Below, in pieces: positions 39,315 through 47,900 of a stretch of 64,000 bases of DNA. The position numbers and the translations under genes were made by a program. The DNA comes from Novosphingobium sp. GTDB lineage: Bacteria; Pseudomonadota; Alphaproteobacteria; Sphingomonadales; Sphingomonadaceae. Numbering within the stretch: position 1 is the stretch's first letter; each line of letters starts with the position of its first letter. The notes under the pieces were generated by a model, which saw only the letters and a program-made list of their open reading frames with translations, ran no database searches and was not told where the DNA came from. The DNA lies in contig NZ_JAPZQX010000003.1 in NCBI RefSeq assembly GCF_027531025.1, positions 124,001-188,000 on the forward strand, given 5' to 3'.

Positions 39315-39893
39315 TTACCCGAGCCAGCCCAGCGTTTCGGCCAGCTGCCACAGGCCCAGGACCAGGAACAGTAGCGCGGCAAGGGTGCGGGTGAGCTTGA
39401 GCGAGACCTTCTCGACCAGCTTTTCGCCCAGGAACACCGCTGGCGTATTGGCCAGCATCATGCCCAGCGTGGTGCCTGCCGCAACAATGATCACGCTGTG
39501 ATACTGTGCGCCGAGCGCAATGGTGGCGACCTGGGTCTTGTCGCCCATCTCGACCAGAAAGAAGGCGACCAGCGTGGTCAGGAAGGCGCTGCCCCGGTGG
39601 GCCGCGCTGTCATCGTCATCGTCCAGCTTGTCGGGTACTAGGGTCCAGGCCGCCATGGCGATGAAGCCCAGCGCCACGGCAATGCGGAACCACGGCGCGT
39701 CGATCAGCCCGGCGACCTGGCTGCCGACCAGCGCGGCAAGCGCGTGGTTGGCGAGCGTCGCCACCAGGATCCCCAGCAGGATGGCCACCGGCGCGCGCAG
39801 CCGGGCGGCCAGCACGATCGCCAGCAGCATGGTCTTGTCGCCGATTTCGGCCAGGGCGACGACGGCGGTGGAGGCGAAAAAGGCTTCGAGCAT
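39315..39893 (-). CDS. GDT1/TMEM165 (UPF0016) family cation transporter
   Basis: A 192-residue membrane protein with two copies of the family signature, EIGDKT (residues 16-21) and EMGDKT (about 112-117), each at the start of a three-helix repeat. Bacterial relatives export manganese, and eukaryotic ones carry Ca2+ and Mn2+. The acidic DDDDDS loop in the middle is cytoplasmic or periplasmic. Its ATG overlaps the stop of the upstream SDR gene at base 39893, so the two are coupled. No yybP-type riboswitch has room in front of it. Confidence 0.9.
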   Translation of the reverse strand: MLEAFFASTAVVALAEIGDKTMLLAIVLAARLRAPVAILLGILVATLANHALAALVGSQVAGLIDAPWFRIAVALGFIAMAAWTLVPDKLDDDDDSAAHRGSAFLTTLVAFFLVEMGDKTQVATIALGAQYHSVIIVAAGTTLGMMLANTPAVFLGEKLVEKVSLKLTRTLAALLFLVLGLWQLAETLGWLG

Positions 39894-40645
39894 CAGGCTT
39901 CCCGGGCGAGGAACAGCACGTCGCGCGACTGGGCCAGCAGGTGCTGGCCGGAATCGATGTAGAGCGTCTGGCCGCTGGCCGCCCAGCCTTCGGCCAGGAA
40001 CAGCGCGGCATCGGCCAGTTCCTGCGGCTCGGTCAGCCGCTGCAGCAGGTTCATCCGCCCGCTGGCCTCATGCTCTTCCTCGCGCTGATCGAAGCTGGGC
40101 ATCATCGCGCCGGGGGCCAGGCCATAGACGCGCGTGGCGGGATCGTGCTGCGCCATGGCAAGCATGGTCACGCCCGAAGCAAAAGCCTGCTTGGCCATGG
40201 TATAGCTGAAGAAATCGGGATTGGGGTTGAGCAGCTTCTGGTCAAGGAACTGGATCACCCGCTTGCCGCCCCGGCTGCGCGCACTGGCCAAAAAGGCCTG
40301 AGCCATGCGGGTGGGGGTTTCGGCATTGACGGTGATCGCCTCGGCAAAGACGCCGGGATCGATCGCGGCGCCATCGTCATAGCGGAACACGGCGGCGCAG
40401 TTGATCAGCATGCGCCAGTCATCCAGCCGGGCAGCGACAGCGGCGATCATCTCCAGCGCGGCCTGCCCATCCAGCAGGTCGCACTGCACCACCTCGGCCG
40501 AAGGGAGCGTGGCGGCCAGTTCGCGCGCGGCATCGGGCGAATGGTGGACGTGCAGCACCACGTGCCAGCCGGCCCGGCCAAAGGCGCGGGCGAGGACGGC
40601 ACCAATGCGCTTGCCAGCGCCGGTAATGAGAACGGCCGGGAGCAT
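39893..40645 (-). CDS. SDR oxidoreductase, pteridine-reductase/FolM-like
   Basis: A 250-residue SDR. The dinucleotide motif is TGAGKRIG, with the TGxxxRxG pattern that marks pteridine reductases and dihydromonapterin reductases (FolM), rather than TGxxxGxG. The catalytic motif is FFSYTMAKQA, with NCAA before it. A role in tetrahydropterin metabolism is inferred, and folE is 27 kb away. ATG 40645 is preferred because GGGGAAA lies six bases upstream; ATG 40657 is the alternative. It is coupled to the GDT1 gene. Confidence 0.85.
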   Translation of the reverse strand: MLPAVLITGAGKRIGAVLARAFGRAGWHVVLHVHHSPDAARELAATLPSAEVVQCDLLDGQAALEMIAAVAARLDDWRMLINCAAVFRYDDGAAIDPGVFAEAITVNAETPTRMAQAFLASARSRGGKRVIQFLDQKLLNPNPDFFSYTMAKQAFASGVTMLAMAQHDPATRVYGLAPGAMMPSFDQREEEHEASGRMNLLQRLTEPQELADAALFLAEGWAASGQTLYIDSGQHLLAQSRDVLFLAREA

Positions 40646-40707
40646 GGGTTTCCCCATACACGCCCGGCCGGTTCGGGAAAGAGGACTTTAGGCCGAGAGG
40701 TGGCCGA

Positions 40708-41061
40708 TCAGCGGCAGCGGGTCGGGCCCTTGGCCAGCTCGTTGCCAATCAGCGCCCCGGCGGCCGCGCCCAGCACGGTGCCGGTGGTGCGTTCGCCGCG
40801 GGTGTCGATCGCGCGGCCGACCAGCGCGCCGACCGCGGCACCGACCAGCAGGCCGACCGTGCCATCGCCGCGGCGGCAGTAATAGCGGCCGTCATCGCCC
40901 TGCCAGTAGCGGATGCCGTTGTCGGTACGGCGATAGGCGATATCGCCGTTCTTGGCGCGCCAGCCGCGGGCCGGGGCCCAGCGTGGCGGATCGGCCATGG
41001 CGGCGGCGGTGGGCAGCGCGGCGGTGGCCAGGGTGGCGGCGATCAGGGTCTTGCGAAACAT
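40708..41061 (-). CDS. Glycine-zipper (17 kDa surface antigen-like) exported protein
   Basis: A 117-residue protein with signal peptide MFRKTLIAATLATAALPTAA (cleaved near AMA-D). A short RYWQGDDGRYYCRRGDGTVG segment precedes two glycine-zipper hydrophobic stretches (LLVGAAVGALVGRAI and VLGAAAGALIGNEL), the Gly-zipper 2TM pattern of outer-membrane 17 kDa antigens. GGGGAGA lies about eight bases before the ATG. It is probably cell-envelope associated; function unknown. Confidence 0.88.
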   Translation of the reverse strand: MFRKTLIAATLATAALPTAAAMADPPRWAPARGWRAKNGDIAYRRTDNGIRYWQGDDGRYYCRRGDGTVGLLVGAAVGALVGRAIDTRGERTTGTVLGAAAGALIGNELAKGPTRCR

Positions 41062-41181
41062 GCTTGGTTCTCCCCTTCGAAAAACTCGGGGGCCAGCATC
41101 CACCCGCCAAGCTGAACGGCAGATTTCATGGGGTGGCGAACCGTGGCATTCCCGCGATGAGCCGCCGGATCGCCAGCGCAA

Positions 41182-42444
41182 TCAGCCCAGCGCGGCCTGC
41201 TTTTCCTCGGCCAGCCGGTCCAGTTCGGCGCGGCTCAGCTTCTGCGCGGTGGTCTTGAGCTGACCGCAGGCGGCATCGATGTCGCGCCCGCGCGGGGTGC
41301 GCACTGGCGCGCTGATCCCGGCTTCAAAGACGATTTCGGAGAAACGCCGGATCCGCTCGGGCGTGGAGCATTCATAGATCGCGCCGGGCCAGGGGTTGAA
41401 CGGGATCAGGTTGACCTTGGCCGGCAGCTTGTACTGCTTGATCAGGCGAACCAGCTCGCGCGCGTGCTCGTCGCTGTCGTTCTTGTCCTTCAGCATCACG
41501 TATTCGAAGGTGATGCGCCGGGCATTGCTGGCGCCGGGGTAATCGGCGCAGGCCTGGAGCAGTTCCTCGAGGCCATACTTGCGGTTGATTGGCACGATCT
41601 CGTCGCGGATGTCCTTGGTCACGGCATGGAGCGAGACCGCCAGGTTCACGCCGATTTCCTCGCCGCACTTCGCCATCATCGGCACCACGCCGCTGGTCGA
41701 AAGCGTGATCCGGCGCTTCGACAGGGCGAGGCCATCGCCATCCATCACCAGCTTCAGCGCATCGCGCACGTTGTCGAAGTTGTAGAGCGGCTCCCCCATG
41801 CCCATCATCACGATGTTGGTCAGCAAGCGGCCGTCGGCGGAATAGCCGCCATCGTCATCGACCAGATCGTCACCCAGCGCGGAAAGGTCGGCCTGACCGG
41901 CCTTGGGCCATTCGCCCAGCGCATCGCGGGCCAACATCACCTGGCCGACGATTTCGCCCACGGTCAGGTTGCGGACCAGCCGCATCGTGCCGGTGTGGCA
42001 GAACCGGCAATTGAGCGTGCAGCCGACCTGGCTGGATACGCACAGGGTGCCGCGATCCGCGTCGGGGATGAAAACCATCTCGAATTCGTGGCCATCGGCG
42101 GTCTTGAGCAGCCACTTGCGGGTGCCGTCTTCCGAATGCTGGCTCAGCACGATGTCCGGACGGCCGATCACGAAGCGTTCGGCCAGCCAGGGCCGCATGG
42201 TCTTGGCGATATCGGTCATCGCGTCGAAATCGGTGACGCCGCGATGGTAAAGCCAATGGAACACCTGCTTGGCGCGCAGCTTGGCCGCCTTGGCATCAAG
42301 GCCTGCCGCTTCGAACAGTTCGGCGATCCGCGGGCGCGGCAAGCCGATCAGGTCGACACGGCCATCCTCGCGCGGGGTCACGTCGCGCGGCGTGGGGACC
42401 GGATCGACAAGACCCGGGATCGGCATAAGAGCAGTATCGGCCAT
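41182..42444 (-). CDS. rlmN: 23S rRNA A2503 / tRNA A37 methyltransferase RlmN
   Basis: A 420-residue radical SAM methyltransferase placing a C2-methyl on adenine 2503 of 23S rRNA. The cluster motif is GCTLNCRFC (Cys142, Cys146, Cys149). GMGEPLYNF follows, and the C-terminal catalytic Cys lies in [10 protein letters not shown]. Length is slightly above the usual 370-400 because of an N-terminal extension. It is monocistronic or heads the minus-strand string to 40708. Confidence 0.95.
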   Translation of the reverse strand: MADTALMPIPGLVDPVPTPRDVTPREDGRVDLIGLPRPRIAELFEAAGLDAKAAKLRAKQVFHWLYHRGVTDFDAMTDIAKTMRPWLAERFVIGRPDIVLSQHSEDGTRKWLLKTADGHEFEMVFIPDADRGTLCVSSQVGCTLNCRFCHTGTMRLVRNLTVGEIVGQVMLARDALGEWPKAGQADLSALGDDLVDDDGGYSADGRLLTNIVMMGMGEPLYNFDNVRDALKLVMDGDGLALSKRRITLSTSGVVPMMAKCGEEIGVNLAVSLHAVTKDIRDEIVPINRKYGLEELLQACADYPGASNARRITFEYVMLKDKNDSDEHARELVRLIKQYKLPAKVNLIPFNPWPGAIYECSTPERIRRFSEIVFEAGISAPVRTPRGRDIDAACGQLKTTAQKLSRAELDRLAEEKQAALG

Positions 42445-42492
42445 GGGCCGCGCATATAGGGGCGCGGCGCCAGTTTGGCTAGCGCAGCCGCA

Positions 42493-42993
42493 TCAGCGGA
42501 TCCGGGCGCAACCCACAGCCGCCGCATCGAGCGCGGTGGCTGCGCCATCAAGCGACCAGGTGTTGGAAAATCCGCGCCCGTCAGCACCGCGTGCACTGAC
42601 GGTCATTTCTTTGGCCGAGCGCATGGCGGCGACGATCGCGGCGTCCATCTGCGCGTTCACGGCCCAGGCATCGGCCCCGCCGCCAACCAGGGTGAAGCGG
42701 TTGCCGCCTAGGGTGAGGGTAATCGGCGCGCCCGCCTGCAGCTTGCGCGACAGGCGGAAATGCACCTGCCCGCGCACATTCTGGCGGGGCCAGGTGCCGA
42801 CGCTGGCAAAGGGCTGGAAATCGCGCCGCAGGGTGGATGGCGCGGCCATGGCAATGGCATAGCAGCGCGGCGCGGCGGGATCGCGGAACGCGCCCCATTC
42901 GCCGAACATGCCCAGCGAATCCCGCGCCTGGGCGGGGCTGGCCACCAAGCCCAGCGACAGCAGGGCGGAAAGCAGAAGGATGCCGGGCCGCAC
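42493..42993 (-). CDS. IalB-like (invasion-associated locus B) exported protein
   Basis: A 166-residue exported protein with signal peptide ending near SPAQA. The GMFGEWGAFRDPAAPRCYAIA opening and the later GNRFTLVGGG and GFSNTWSLDGAATALDAAAVGC segments match the IalB-like family. Two cysteines (residue about 44 and the C-terminal GCARIR) could form a disulfide. The start is GTG 42993, directly after the stop of the upstream 68-residue gene (GATTGAGTG), so it is coupled and last in a string of tiny genes. Confidence 0.8.
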   Translation of the reverse strand: MRPGILLLSALLSLGLVASPAQARDSLGMFGEWGAFRDPAAPRCYAIAMAAPSTLRRDFQPFASVGTWPRQNVRGQVHFRLSRKLQAGAPITLTLGGNRFTLVGGGADAWAVNAQMDAAIVAAMRSAKEMTVSARGADGRGFSNTWSLDGAATALDAAAVGCARIR

Positions 42994-43200
42994 TCAATCT
43001 TCCCCGATCAGGTCGAGATAGGCGACCACATCGTTGTCGGTCGCGATGAACAGGCCATCCTGCACTTCTGCGGGTTGCTCGGCCGCGATCCGCAAGGCCT
43101 CGGCCAGCGGGCCATAGACCAGGGTCGTCGCCGCGCCGCCTTCGCTGGCGCCGTCGAGGTGATAGAGCCGCACTGTCGCGCTGTCATAAGTGGTGCGCAT
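42994..43200 (-). CDS. Small hypothetical protein (68 aa)
   Basis: A 68-residue acidic protein (MRTTYDSATVRLYHLD...AYLDLIGED) with an alpha/beta pattern and no signal. The segment LAEALRIAAEQPAEVQDGLFIATDNDVVAY looks like a small globular domain. I do not recognise the family. Its ATG overlaps the TGA of the DUF4169 gene (TGATG at 43198-43202) and its stop abuts the IalB-like gene, so it is firmly embedded in the operon. Confidence 0.75.
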   Translation of the reverse strand: MRTTYDSATVRLYHLDGASEGGAATTLVYGPLAEALRIAAEQPAEVQDGLFIATDNDVVAYLDLIGED

Positions 43201-43379
43201 CAGGGCTTGTCCCGGTGGTGCGCATCGAGCTGGCGCGCGGCGCGCTCGGCCTCGGCCTGCTGGCGCTGGCGTTCCGCGCCCGAGCGGCCATGCAGCGCGC
43301 GGTTCTCGGTCGCCTGCTGCGCCGCCTTGCTGCGGTTGTGGGCCTTGCGGGCAAGGCGCAGGTTGATGATCTCGGCCAT
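43200..43379 (-). CDS. DUF4169 family protein (59 aa)
   Basis: A 59-residue basic protein beginning MAEIINLRLARKAHNRSKAA and continuing with an Arg/Gln/Ala-rich helix (QRQQAEAERAARQLDAHHRDKP). This matches the DUF4169 family found only in alphaproteobacteria. It is likely a single long helix; function unknown. It is translationally coupled (TGATG) to the 68-residue gene. Confidence 0.85.
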   Translation of the reverse strand: MAEIINLRLARKAHNRSKAAQQATENRALHGRSGAERQRQQAEAERAARQLDAHHRDKP

Positions 43380-43425
43380 GGTCCGCAGCCTTGCAGAAAG
43401 CGGGCGCGCGGAAAAGCCTGTTACG

Positions 43426-43650
43426 TCACCAGGAACTGGGGATCCGGTAAAAGGCGTAACGCTTGACCTTGCCGGCGATCAGGTGCTGGCCCAGCGCATC
43501 GCGCAGGGCATCGGCGCCTTCCGATGTCCGGCAGACCACGTGCGTGCCGGTGCCGGGCAGGGGTTCGATCGCGCTGATGACGATATCGGCCTTGAGGCAG
43601 GCAGCCTGCACTTCGGCCTCGCTGAGCGAGAGGTTCATGGCCCGGCTCAT
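43426..43650 (-). CDS. Small hypothetical protein (74 aa)
   Basis: A 74-residue protein (MSRAMNLSLSEAEVQ...AFYRIPSSW) with a beta-alpha-beta pattern: VISAIEPLPGTGTHVVCRTS, then GADALRDALGQHLIAG, then KVKRYAFYRI. No family recognised. ATG 43650 is supported by the ATGA overlap with the upstream 59-residue gene; Met5 at 43638 is the alternative start. It is separated by 46 bases from DUF4169 downstream. Confidence 0.75.
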   Translation of the reverse strand: MSRAMNLSLSEAEVQAACLKADIVISAIEPLPGTGTHVVCRTSEGADALRDALGQHLIAGKVKRYAFYRIPSSW

Positions 43651-43826
43651 GCGGCAAGGCTCCAGCCGGTTGCGGCCGTTGCGCCAAGGCCCGTCTGGTG
43701 GGTCGCAATCGAGCCGGCGATCAGTGCCGCCCGATCGAGCATCCGGCGCCGTTCGTCACCACAGGTGCTGGACTGCGCCAGCATCAGGCTGCGCTGGTGG
43801 CGGGCATATTGGAAGTTGAGATCCAT
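43647..43826 (-). CDS. Small hypothetical protein (59 aa)
   Basis: A 59-residue protein (MDLNFQYARHQRSLMLAQSS...GATAATGWSLAA) with an excellent AGGAG six bases before the ATG. The first half looks helical and amphipathic; the single CGDERRRML turn carries the only Cys. No family recognised. It is first in the string of minus-strand tiny genes ending with the IalB-like gene, and its TGA overlaps the next ATG (ATGA at 43647-43650). Confidence 0.7.
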   Translation of the reverse strand: MDLNFQYARHQRSLMLAQSSTCGDERRRMLDRAALIAGSIATHQTGLGATAATGWSLAA

Positions 43827-43931
43827 GTCGGGCTCCTACTGGTAAGCGGGAGCGCAAGGTCTCTCAGCCGCGAAGGCTTACGGGGGCGTCACTTCGCGAT
43901 AGACGGCATATGGGGATGAACCCCGCCATTT

Positions 43932-44426
43932 TCAACCGCTGGCGCCGTCCGGATAGGAAATGGCCAGCACTTCCCATTCCTTTTCGCCGCCGGGCAGATG
44001 GACCCGGCGCAGATCGCCCACCGCCGCGCCGCGCAGGGCGCGGGCCAACGGTGCGGACCAGCCGATCAGGCCCTTGCCGGCATCCTGTTCGTCATCGCCG
44101 ACCAGGGTCAGGGTGCGCTGGTTGTCGTCTTCGTCGGCGATGGTCACCGTCGCGCCGAACCAGGCGCGGCTGCGGTCTTCCTGCCGGGCCGGATCGACCA
44201 TGCGGCAGGTCTTCATCCGCCGGGCGAGGTGGGCCAGCTCGCGGTCGATCTCGCGCATCCGCTTGCGGCCATAGAGGTAATCGCCATTCTCGCTGCGGTC
44301 GCCATTGCCGGCCGCCCAGCTGACGATCTCGACAATCGCCGGGCGCTCGGTGCCGAGCAGGTGGTCATAGCGCGCGCGCAGCGCCGCCATGCCGGCTGGG
44401 GTAATGGGCGGGCCTTCAGGTTTCAT
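43932..44426 (-). CDS. greB: Transcription elongation factor GreB
   Basis: A 164-residue Gre factor that rescues backtracked RNA polymerase by stimulating transcript cleavage. The N-terminal coiled coil contains GDRSENGDYLYGRKRMREID, with the acidic tip Asp-x-x-Glu. The C-terminal FKBP-like domain holds WFGATVTIADEDDNQRTLTLVGDDE. ATG 44426 is the third of three start-like repeats (see 44423-44454). It lies downstream of the lytic transglycosylase gene on the minus strand and may be expressed with it. Confidence 0.93.
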   Translation of the reverse strand: MKPEGPPITPAGMAALRARYDHLLGTERPAIVEIVSWAAGNGDRSENGDYLYGRKRMREIDRELAHLARRMKTCRMVDPARQEDRSRAWFGATVTIADEDDNQRTLTLVGDDEQDAGKGLIGWSAPLARALRGAAVGDLRRVHLPGGEKEWEVLAISYPDGASG

Positions 44427-44454
44427 CTGGCAGGTTTCATCTGGCGGGCTTCAT
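44423..44454 (-). repeat. Tandem 14-bp start-codon repeat before greB, encoding two MKPAR mini-ORFs
   Basis: On the minus strand the sequence ATGAAnCCnGCCAG occurs twice and is followed by the greB start ATGAAACCTGAAG. ATGs stand at 44454, 44440 and 44426, exactly 14 bases apart. The first two frames read MKPAR and stop at a TGA that overlaps the next ATG as ATGA, so ribosomes finishing one could restart at the next. Confidence 0.7.
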
Positions 44455-44464
44455 CCCCAAAGCC

Positions 44465-46429
44465 TCATCCCGGTGTGCGCTTGCCGATGAACTGGCTCAG
44501 CGGATTGGGTCCGCGCATCCGGGCGCGCTGGGGGTGCATAGCTTCATAGACGACCGCGTTTTCCAGCACGTGCTGCACATAGCCGCGGGTTTCCGACAGC
44601 GGGATCCGCTCGATCCATTCAATCCAGTCGATCGTGCCATCGCGCGGATCACCGTTGCTCCGCAGGAACCGGTTCACGTTGCCCGGCCCGGCGTTATAGG
44701 CGGCCACGGCCAGCGGATAGCTGCCGTTGTAGTAGTCAAGCATCCGCACGAAATAGGCGTTGCCCAGCGTGATGTTGTAGGCCGCATCGCTCATCAGCGC
44801 CTGGGGATCGTAGACCATGCCCAGCTTGCCGGCCTGTTCGCGCGCGGTGCCCGGCATCAGCTGCATCAGCCCGCGCGCCCCGGCATGGCTGACCGCGTTC
44901 ATCGCGAACTGGCTTTCCTGCCGGGTGATCGCGTGGACCATGGTCCAGTTGGCTTCGGGCGTGACCGGCATCAGTGGATAGCCGGTCTTGTGAAACTCGC
45001 CATAGCCATCGACATGGGCGGCCTGGGCCAGGATCACGGCGAGATCGCGCCGGCCGACCTCGCGCGCCAGGTCGGCCACCAGCACGTGATCGGTTTCGGT
45101 TTCCGCCTGGTTGGCGATTTCGCGGAAGAAGCGGATGCCGGTCGGCCAGTCGCTGGCGCGGGCCACTTCGCGCACGGCCTGGGTCAGGGGGCGGGCGTTG
45201 AAGGCGGTGCGCTCGGCGGCGGTCGGCACGGCCTGCGGCGCCCGGTCGAAAGCGGGCAGGGCGCGGCCCAGCCGTTCGAGTGAGAGCTGGCCATAGAAAT
45301 GCTCCGGATGCCGCGCCGCCATTTCGAAATAGCGGTTGGCTTCGGCCAGGTTCCCGGCGCGGGCCATGGCGCGGCCCGCCCAGTAGAACCCCTTGGAGCG
45401 GGTCTGCGGGGTGCGGGCGGCAGCGCCATAGCGCCAGAACAGCGTGGCGGCGCGGGCGCCATCGCCCAGTTCGTTGAGCGCCTTGGTCCCGCCCAGCCAC
45501 ATCAGCGAGGTGTAATCATCGCGGATGCCGAAGGATTCGCGGCTGATATCGGTGCCGGGGGCAAAGGTATCGTCGATGCTGGCGGCGATCCGCACGGCAG
45601 TGGCGGCATCGGTGCGGCGGGCGGTGGCCAGCAGTTCGGCAATCCAGCGGCGCGGCTCGCGCGGCGGGGCGGCAAGCGGCGGGCGGGTGGCCAGTACCTG
45701 GGCAGCGACATCGGCCCGACCGCTGGCCCGCAGCAGGCGCACATGGTTGAACACATAGCCCGCATCGCGCATCTCCGGCGCAGTGGGGTCGACATCCGCG
45801 ATCAGCGGGTTGCGGCCATTGACCAGCCCCAGCCGCGCCAGGAACACCGGCCGGGCTGCAGGCGAAACATAAAGCAGCTGGCGCTCGGCCTGGCCGGCGT
45901 TGCTGCTCCACAGCAGGGCGTCCATCCGGGCATCGTGATCGGCCGGGGTCAGCACGCTGGCCAGCCGGGCGGACAGGGCGGCCTCGCTCGCATCGCTCAT
46001 TGCCCCGCCCCGCCAGGCGGCGCGGCCGATCTCGGCTGCCTCTGGCCGACCAAGCGCGAACAGGGCCAGCGCATGGCGGGCGCGGGCGGCGTTGCCGATG
46101 GCGGGGAAGCGCGCGAAATAGGCCGCGATCCGCGCCGGATCAGGATTGCCGCGGTCCAGCGCGCGTTCGGCATAGCCGCGCAGCTTGGCCTCTTCGGGGA
46201 AGCCCGGGTAGGTCAGCAGGAACCCGGCATAGTCCTCAAACGTGAACAGGTCCGATGCGGAGAGCTGGCGCCAGCGGTTGATTGCCTGGGCCATGGCGCC
46301 GGGCGCGGCGGTGGCCTGGGCGGCGCGGGCCCGGTCCCATTCGGCGGCATCCTGCGCGCTTGCTGCGGCCGGAGCGATTGCCAGACTTGCCACCAGCAAA
46401 GCAAAAGTCATGCGGACCATGCTGGACAT
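44465..46429 (-). CDS. Soluble lytic murein transglycosylase (second copy)
   Basis: A 654-residue periplasmic transglycosylase with signal peptide MSSMVRMTFALLVASLAIAP (cleaved near ASAQ). The long helical superhelix precedes an SLT domain at about 500-625 with catalytic Glu in TRQESQFAMNAVSHAGARGL and AYNAGPGNVNRFL. It is a canonical Slt70-like arrangement, more complete than the paralogue at 23988. ATG 46429 is chosen because AAGGAG is 12 bases upstream; ATG 46420 and 46411 are in-frame alternatives. It is divergent from dapA. Confidence 0.92.
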   Translation of the reverse strand: MSSMVRMTFALLVASLAIAPAAASAQDAAEWDRARAAQATAAPGAMAQAINRWRQLSASDLFTFEDYAGFLLTYPGFPEEAKLRGYAERALDRGNPDPARIAAYFARFPAIGNAARARHALALFALGRPEAAEIGRAAWRGGAMSDASEAALSARLASVLTPADHDARMDALLWSSNAGQAERQLLYVSPAARPVFLARLGLVNGRNPLIADVDPTAPEMRDAGYVFNHVRLLRASGRADVAAQVLATRPPLAAPPREPRRWIAELLATARRTDAATAVRIAASIDDTFAPGTDISRESFGIRDDYTSLMWLGGTKALNELGDGARAATLFWRYGAAARTPQTRSKGFYWAGRAMARAGNLAEANRYFEMAARHPEHFYGQLSLERLGRALPAFDRAPQAVPTAAERTAFNARPLTQAVREVARASDWPTGIRFFREIANQAETETDHVLVADLAREVGRRDLAVILAQAAHVDGYGEFHKTGYPLMPVTPEANWTMVHAITRQESQFAMNAVSHAGARGLMQLMPGTAREQAGKLGMVYDPQALMSDAAYNITLGNAYFVRMLDYYNGSYPLAVAAYNAGPGNVNRFLRSNGDPRDGTIDWIEWIERIPLSETRGYVQHVLENAVVYEAMHPQRARMRGPNPLSQFIGKRTPG

Positions 46430-46509
46430 TCTCGGCAAAGGCTCCTTATCAGGCGCTGAACGGCGGCGCGGATGGCCCGATCTATGGGCCAAGTGGAAGG
46501 GATATGTCC

Positions 46510-47391
46510 ATGTTCTCTGGCTCGATTCCGGCTCTGGTCACCCCATTTGCCGGGGATGGAATCGATGAAGCGGCCTTTCGCCGGCTGGTCGACTGGCAGA
46601 TTGCCGAAGGTTCGAACGCGCTGGTCCCCTGCGGCACCACCGGCGAGGCCCCAACCCTGACCAATGACGAGCAGCACCGCCTGTTCGCCGTCTGTGTCGA
46701 GGCGGCGGCGGGCCGGGTGCCGGTGATCGCGGGCTGTGGCAGCAACGATACCCAGACCGCGCTGTGGCACATGCAGGAGGCCAAGGGACTGGGCGCGGAC
46801 GCCGCGCTGATGGTTGCGCCATATTACAACCGCCCCAGCCAGGCCGGGTTGCTGGCGCACTTTTCCTATCTGGCCGAACGGGTCGACCTGCCAATCGTGC
46901 TCTACAACGTGCCCGGCCGGACGGTGACCGACATCAAGCCCGAGACCGTGATCGAGCTGGCCCGCCGCTTCCCCGGCCGGATCGTGGGCATCAAGGATGC
47001 CAGCGGCGACATGACCCGGCTGACCGCGCACCGGCTGGCGCTGGGGCCGGGCTTCATCCAGCTGTGCGGCAACGATGACATGGCGCTGCAGTACAATGCC
47101 GGGGGCGGGACCGGCTGCATTTCGGTCACCGCCAATGTCGCGCCGCGGCTCTGCGCCGAATTCCAGGCGGCGACCCTGGCGGGCGATAGGGCCAGGGCCC
47201 ATGAACTCAACGAGCGGCTGTTCCCGCTGCACCAGGCGCTGTTCACCGATGCCTCGCCCGGTCCGGTCAAGTATGCCCTGACCCGGGTGTGCGACTGGCT
47301 GAACGAGGAAGTGCGCCTGCCACTCGTCCAATGCAGCGCGGAAAGCCGCCGCGCGGTCGATGCCGGGCTGGCCCACGCGGGGCTGATCTGA
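46510..47391 (+). CDS. dapA: 4-hydroxy-tetrahydrodipicolinate synthase
   Basis: A 293-residue class I aldolase of lysine and diaminopimelate synthesis. The GTTGEAPTL motif is at residues 42-50, YNVPGRT at about 132-138 and the Schiff-base lysine in VGIKDASGD at about 158-166. ATG 46510 is preferred because GGAAGG is nine bases upstream; ATG 46504 is only three bases from it. Its TGA overlaps the next ATG (TGATG at 47389-47393). Confidence 0.95.
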   Translation: MFSGSIPALVTPFAGDGIDEAAFRRLVDWQIAEGSNALVPCGTTGEAPTLTNDEQHRLFAVCVEAAAGRVPVIAGCGSNDTQTALWHMQEAKGLGADAALMVAPYYNRPSQAGLLAHFSYLAERVDLPIVLYNVPGRTVTDIKPETVIELARRFPGRIVGIKDASGDMTRLTAHRLALGPGFIQLCGNDDMALQYNAGGGTGCISVTANVAPRLCAEFQAATLAGDRARAHELNERLFPLHQALFTDASPGPVKYALTRVCDWLNEEVRLPLVQCSAESRRAVDAGLAHAGLI

Positions 47392-47900
47392 TGGGGGCGC
47401 TGCCGGTGCGCTGGCGCATCGCGATCAGCGAGGCGCCAGTCTTCGTGGCGATCGCCCTGGCGGGCTGGTGGGTGCTGGGCCATCCCGCCACGCCCCTGCC
47501 GGAAGTGGCCGACCGGCTGGCCCAGGCCATCGGCTGGCTGGTCGTGCCCGGCCTGTGCATCGCTGCCGGGATCGTGCTGACCGCCTCGATGCGGTTTTCG
47601 GATGACCGGATTATCGATGGACAGGCCAGCAATGTGCCGGATCGGCTCGAAATCCTGCTGCGCTACAATCGCAACACGCTGGAGCAGGCGATCTTGGTGA
47701 TCATCGCCTGGCCCGCCTTCGCCCTGGCGGTCCCCACTTTCGCGCCCGTGCTGCTGCCGATCGTCGCGGCGTTCTTCGGCGCCGGTCGGCTGGCCTTCCT
47801 GATCGGCTACATGATCGCACCGTGGGCGAGAGGGGTCGGCTTTGGCCTGACCTTCTATCCCACGGCGCTGATCTATGGCTGGCTGATCTTCGGCGCCTAG
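47391..47900 (+). CDS. MAPEG family membrane protein
   Basis: A 169-residue integral membrane protein with four helices (about residues 15-30, 45-65, 96-120 and 142-165). The ERILLRYNRNTLEQ-type segment (here LLRYNRNTLEQAILVI) is the MAPEG signature around the second conserved helix. The family includes glutathione transferases and eicosanoid enzymes; the bacterial role is unknown. The start is coupled to dapA. The 3' end overlaps the convergent membrane protein gene by four bases. Confidence 0.85.
   Translation: MGALPVRWRIAISEAPVFVAIALAGWWVLGHPATPLPEVADRLAQAIGWLVVPGLCIAAGIVLTASMRFSDDRIIDGQASNVPDRLEILLRYNRNTLEQAILVIIAWPAFALAVPTFAPVLLPIVAAFFGAGRLAFLIGYMIAPWARGVGFGLTFYPTALIYGWLIFGA

Noticed and set aside
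39893..39990. yybP-ykoY manganese riboswitch for the GDT1 gene.
   Set aside because: The GDT1 start overlaps the stop of the SDR gene, so there is no untranslated leader for a riboswitch.
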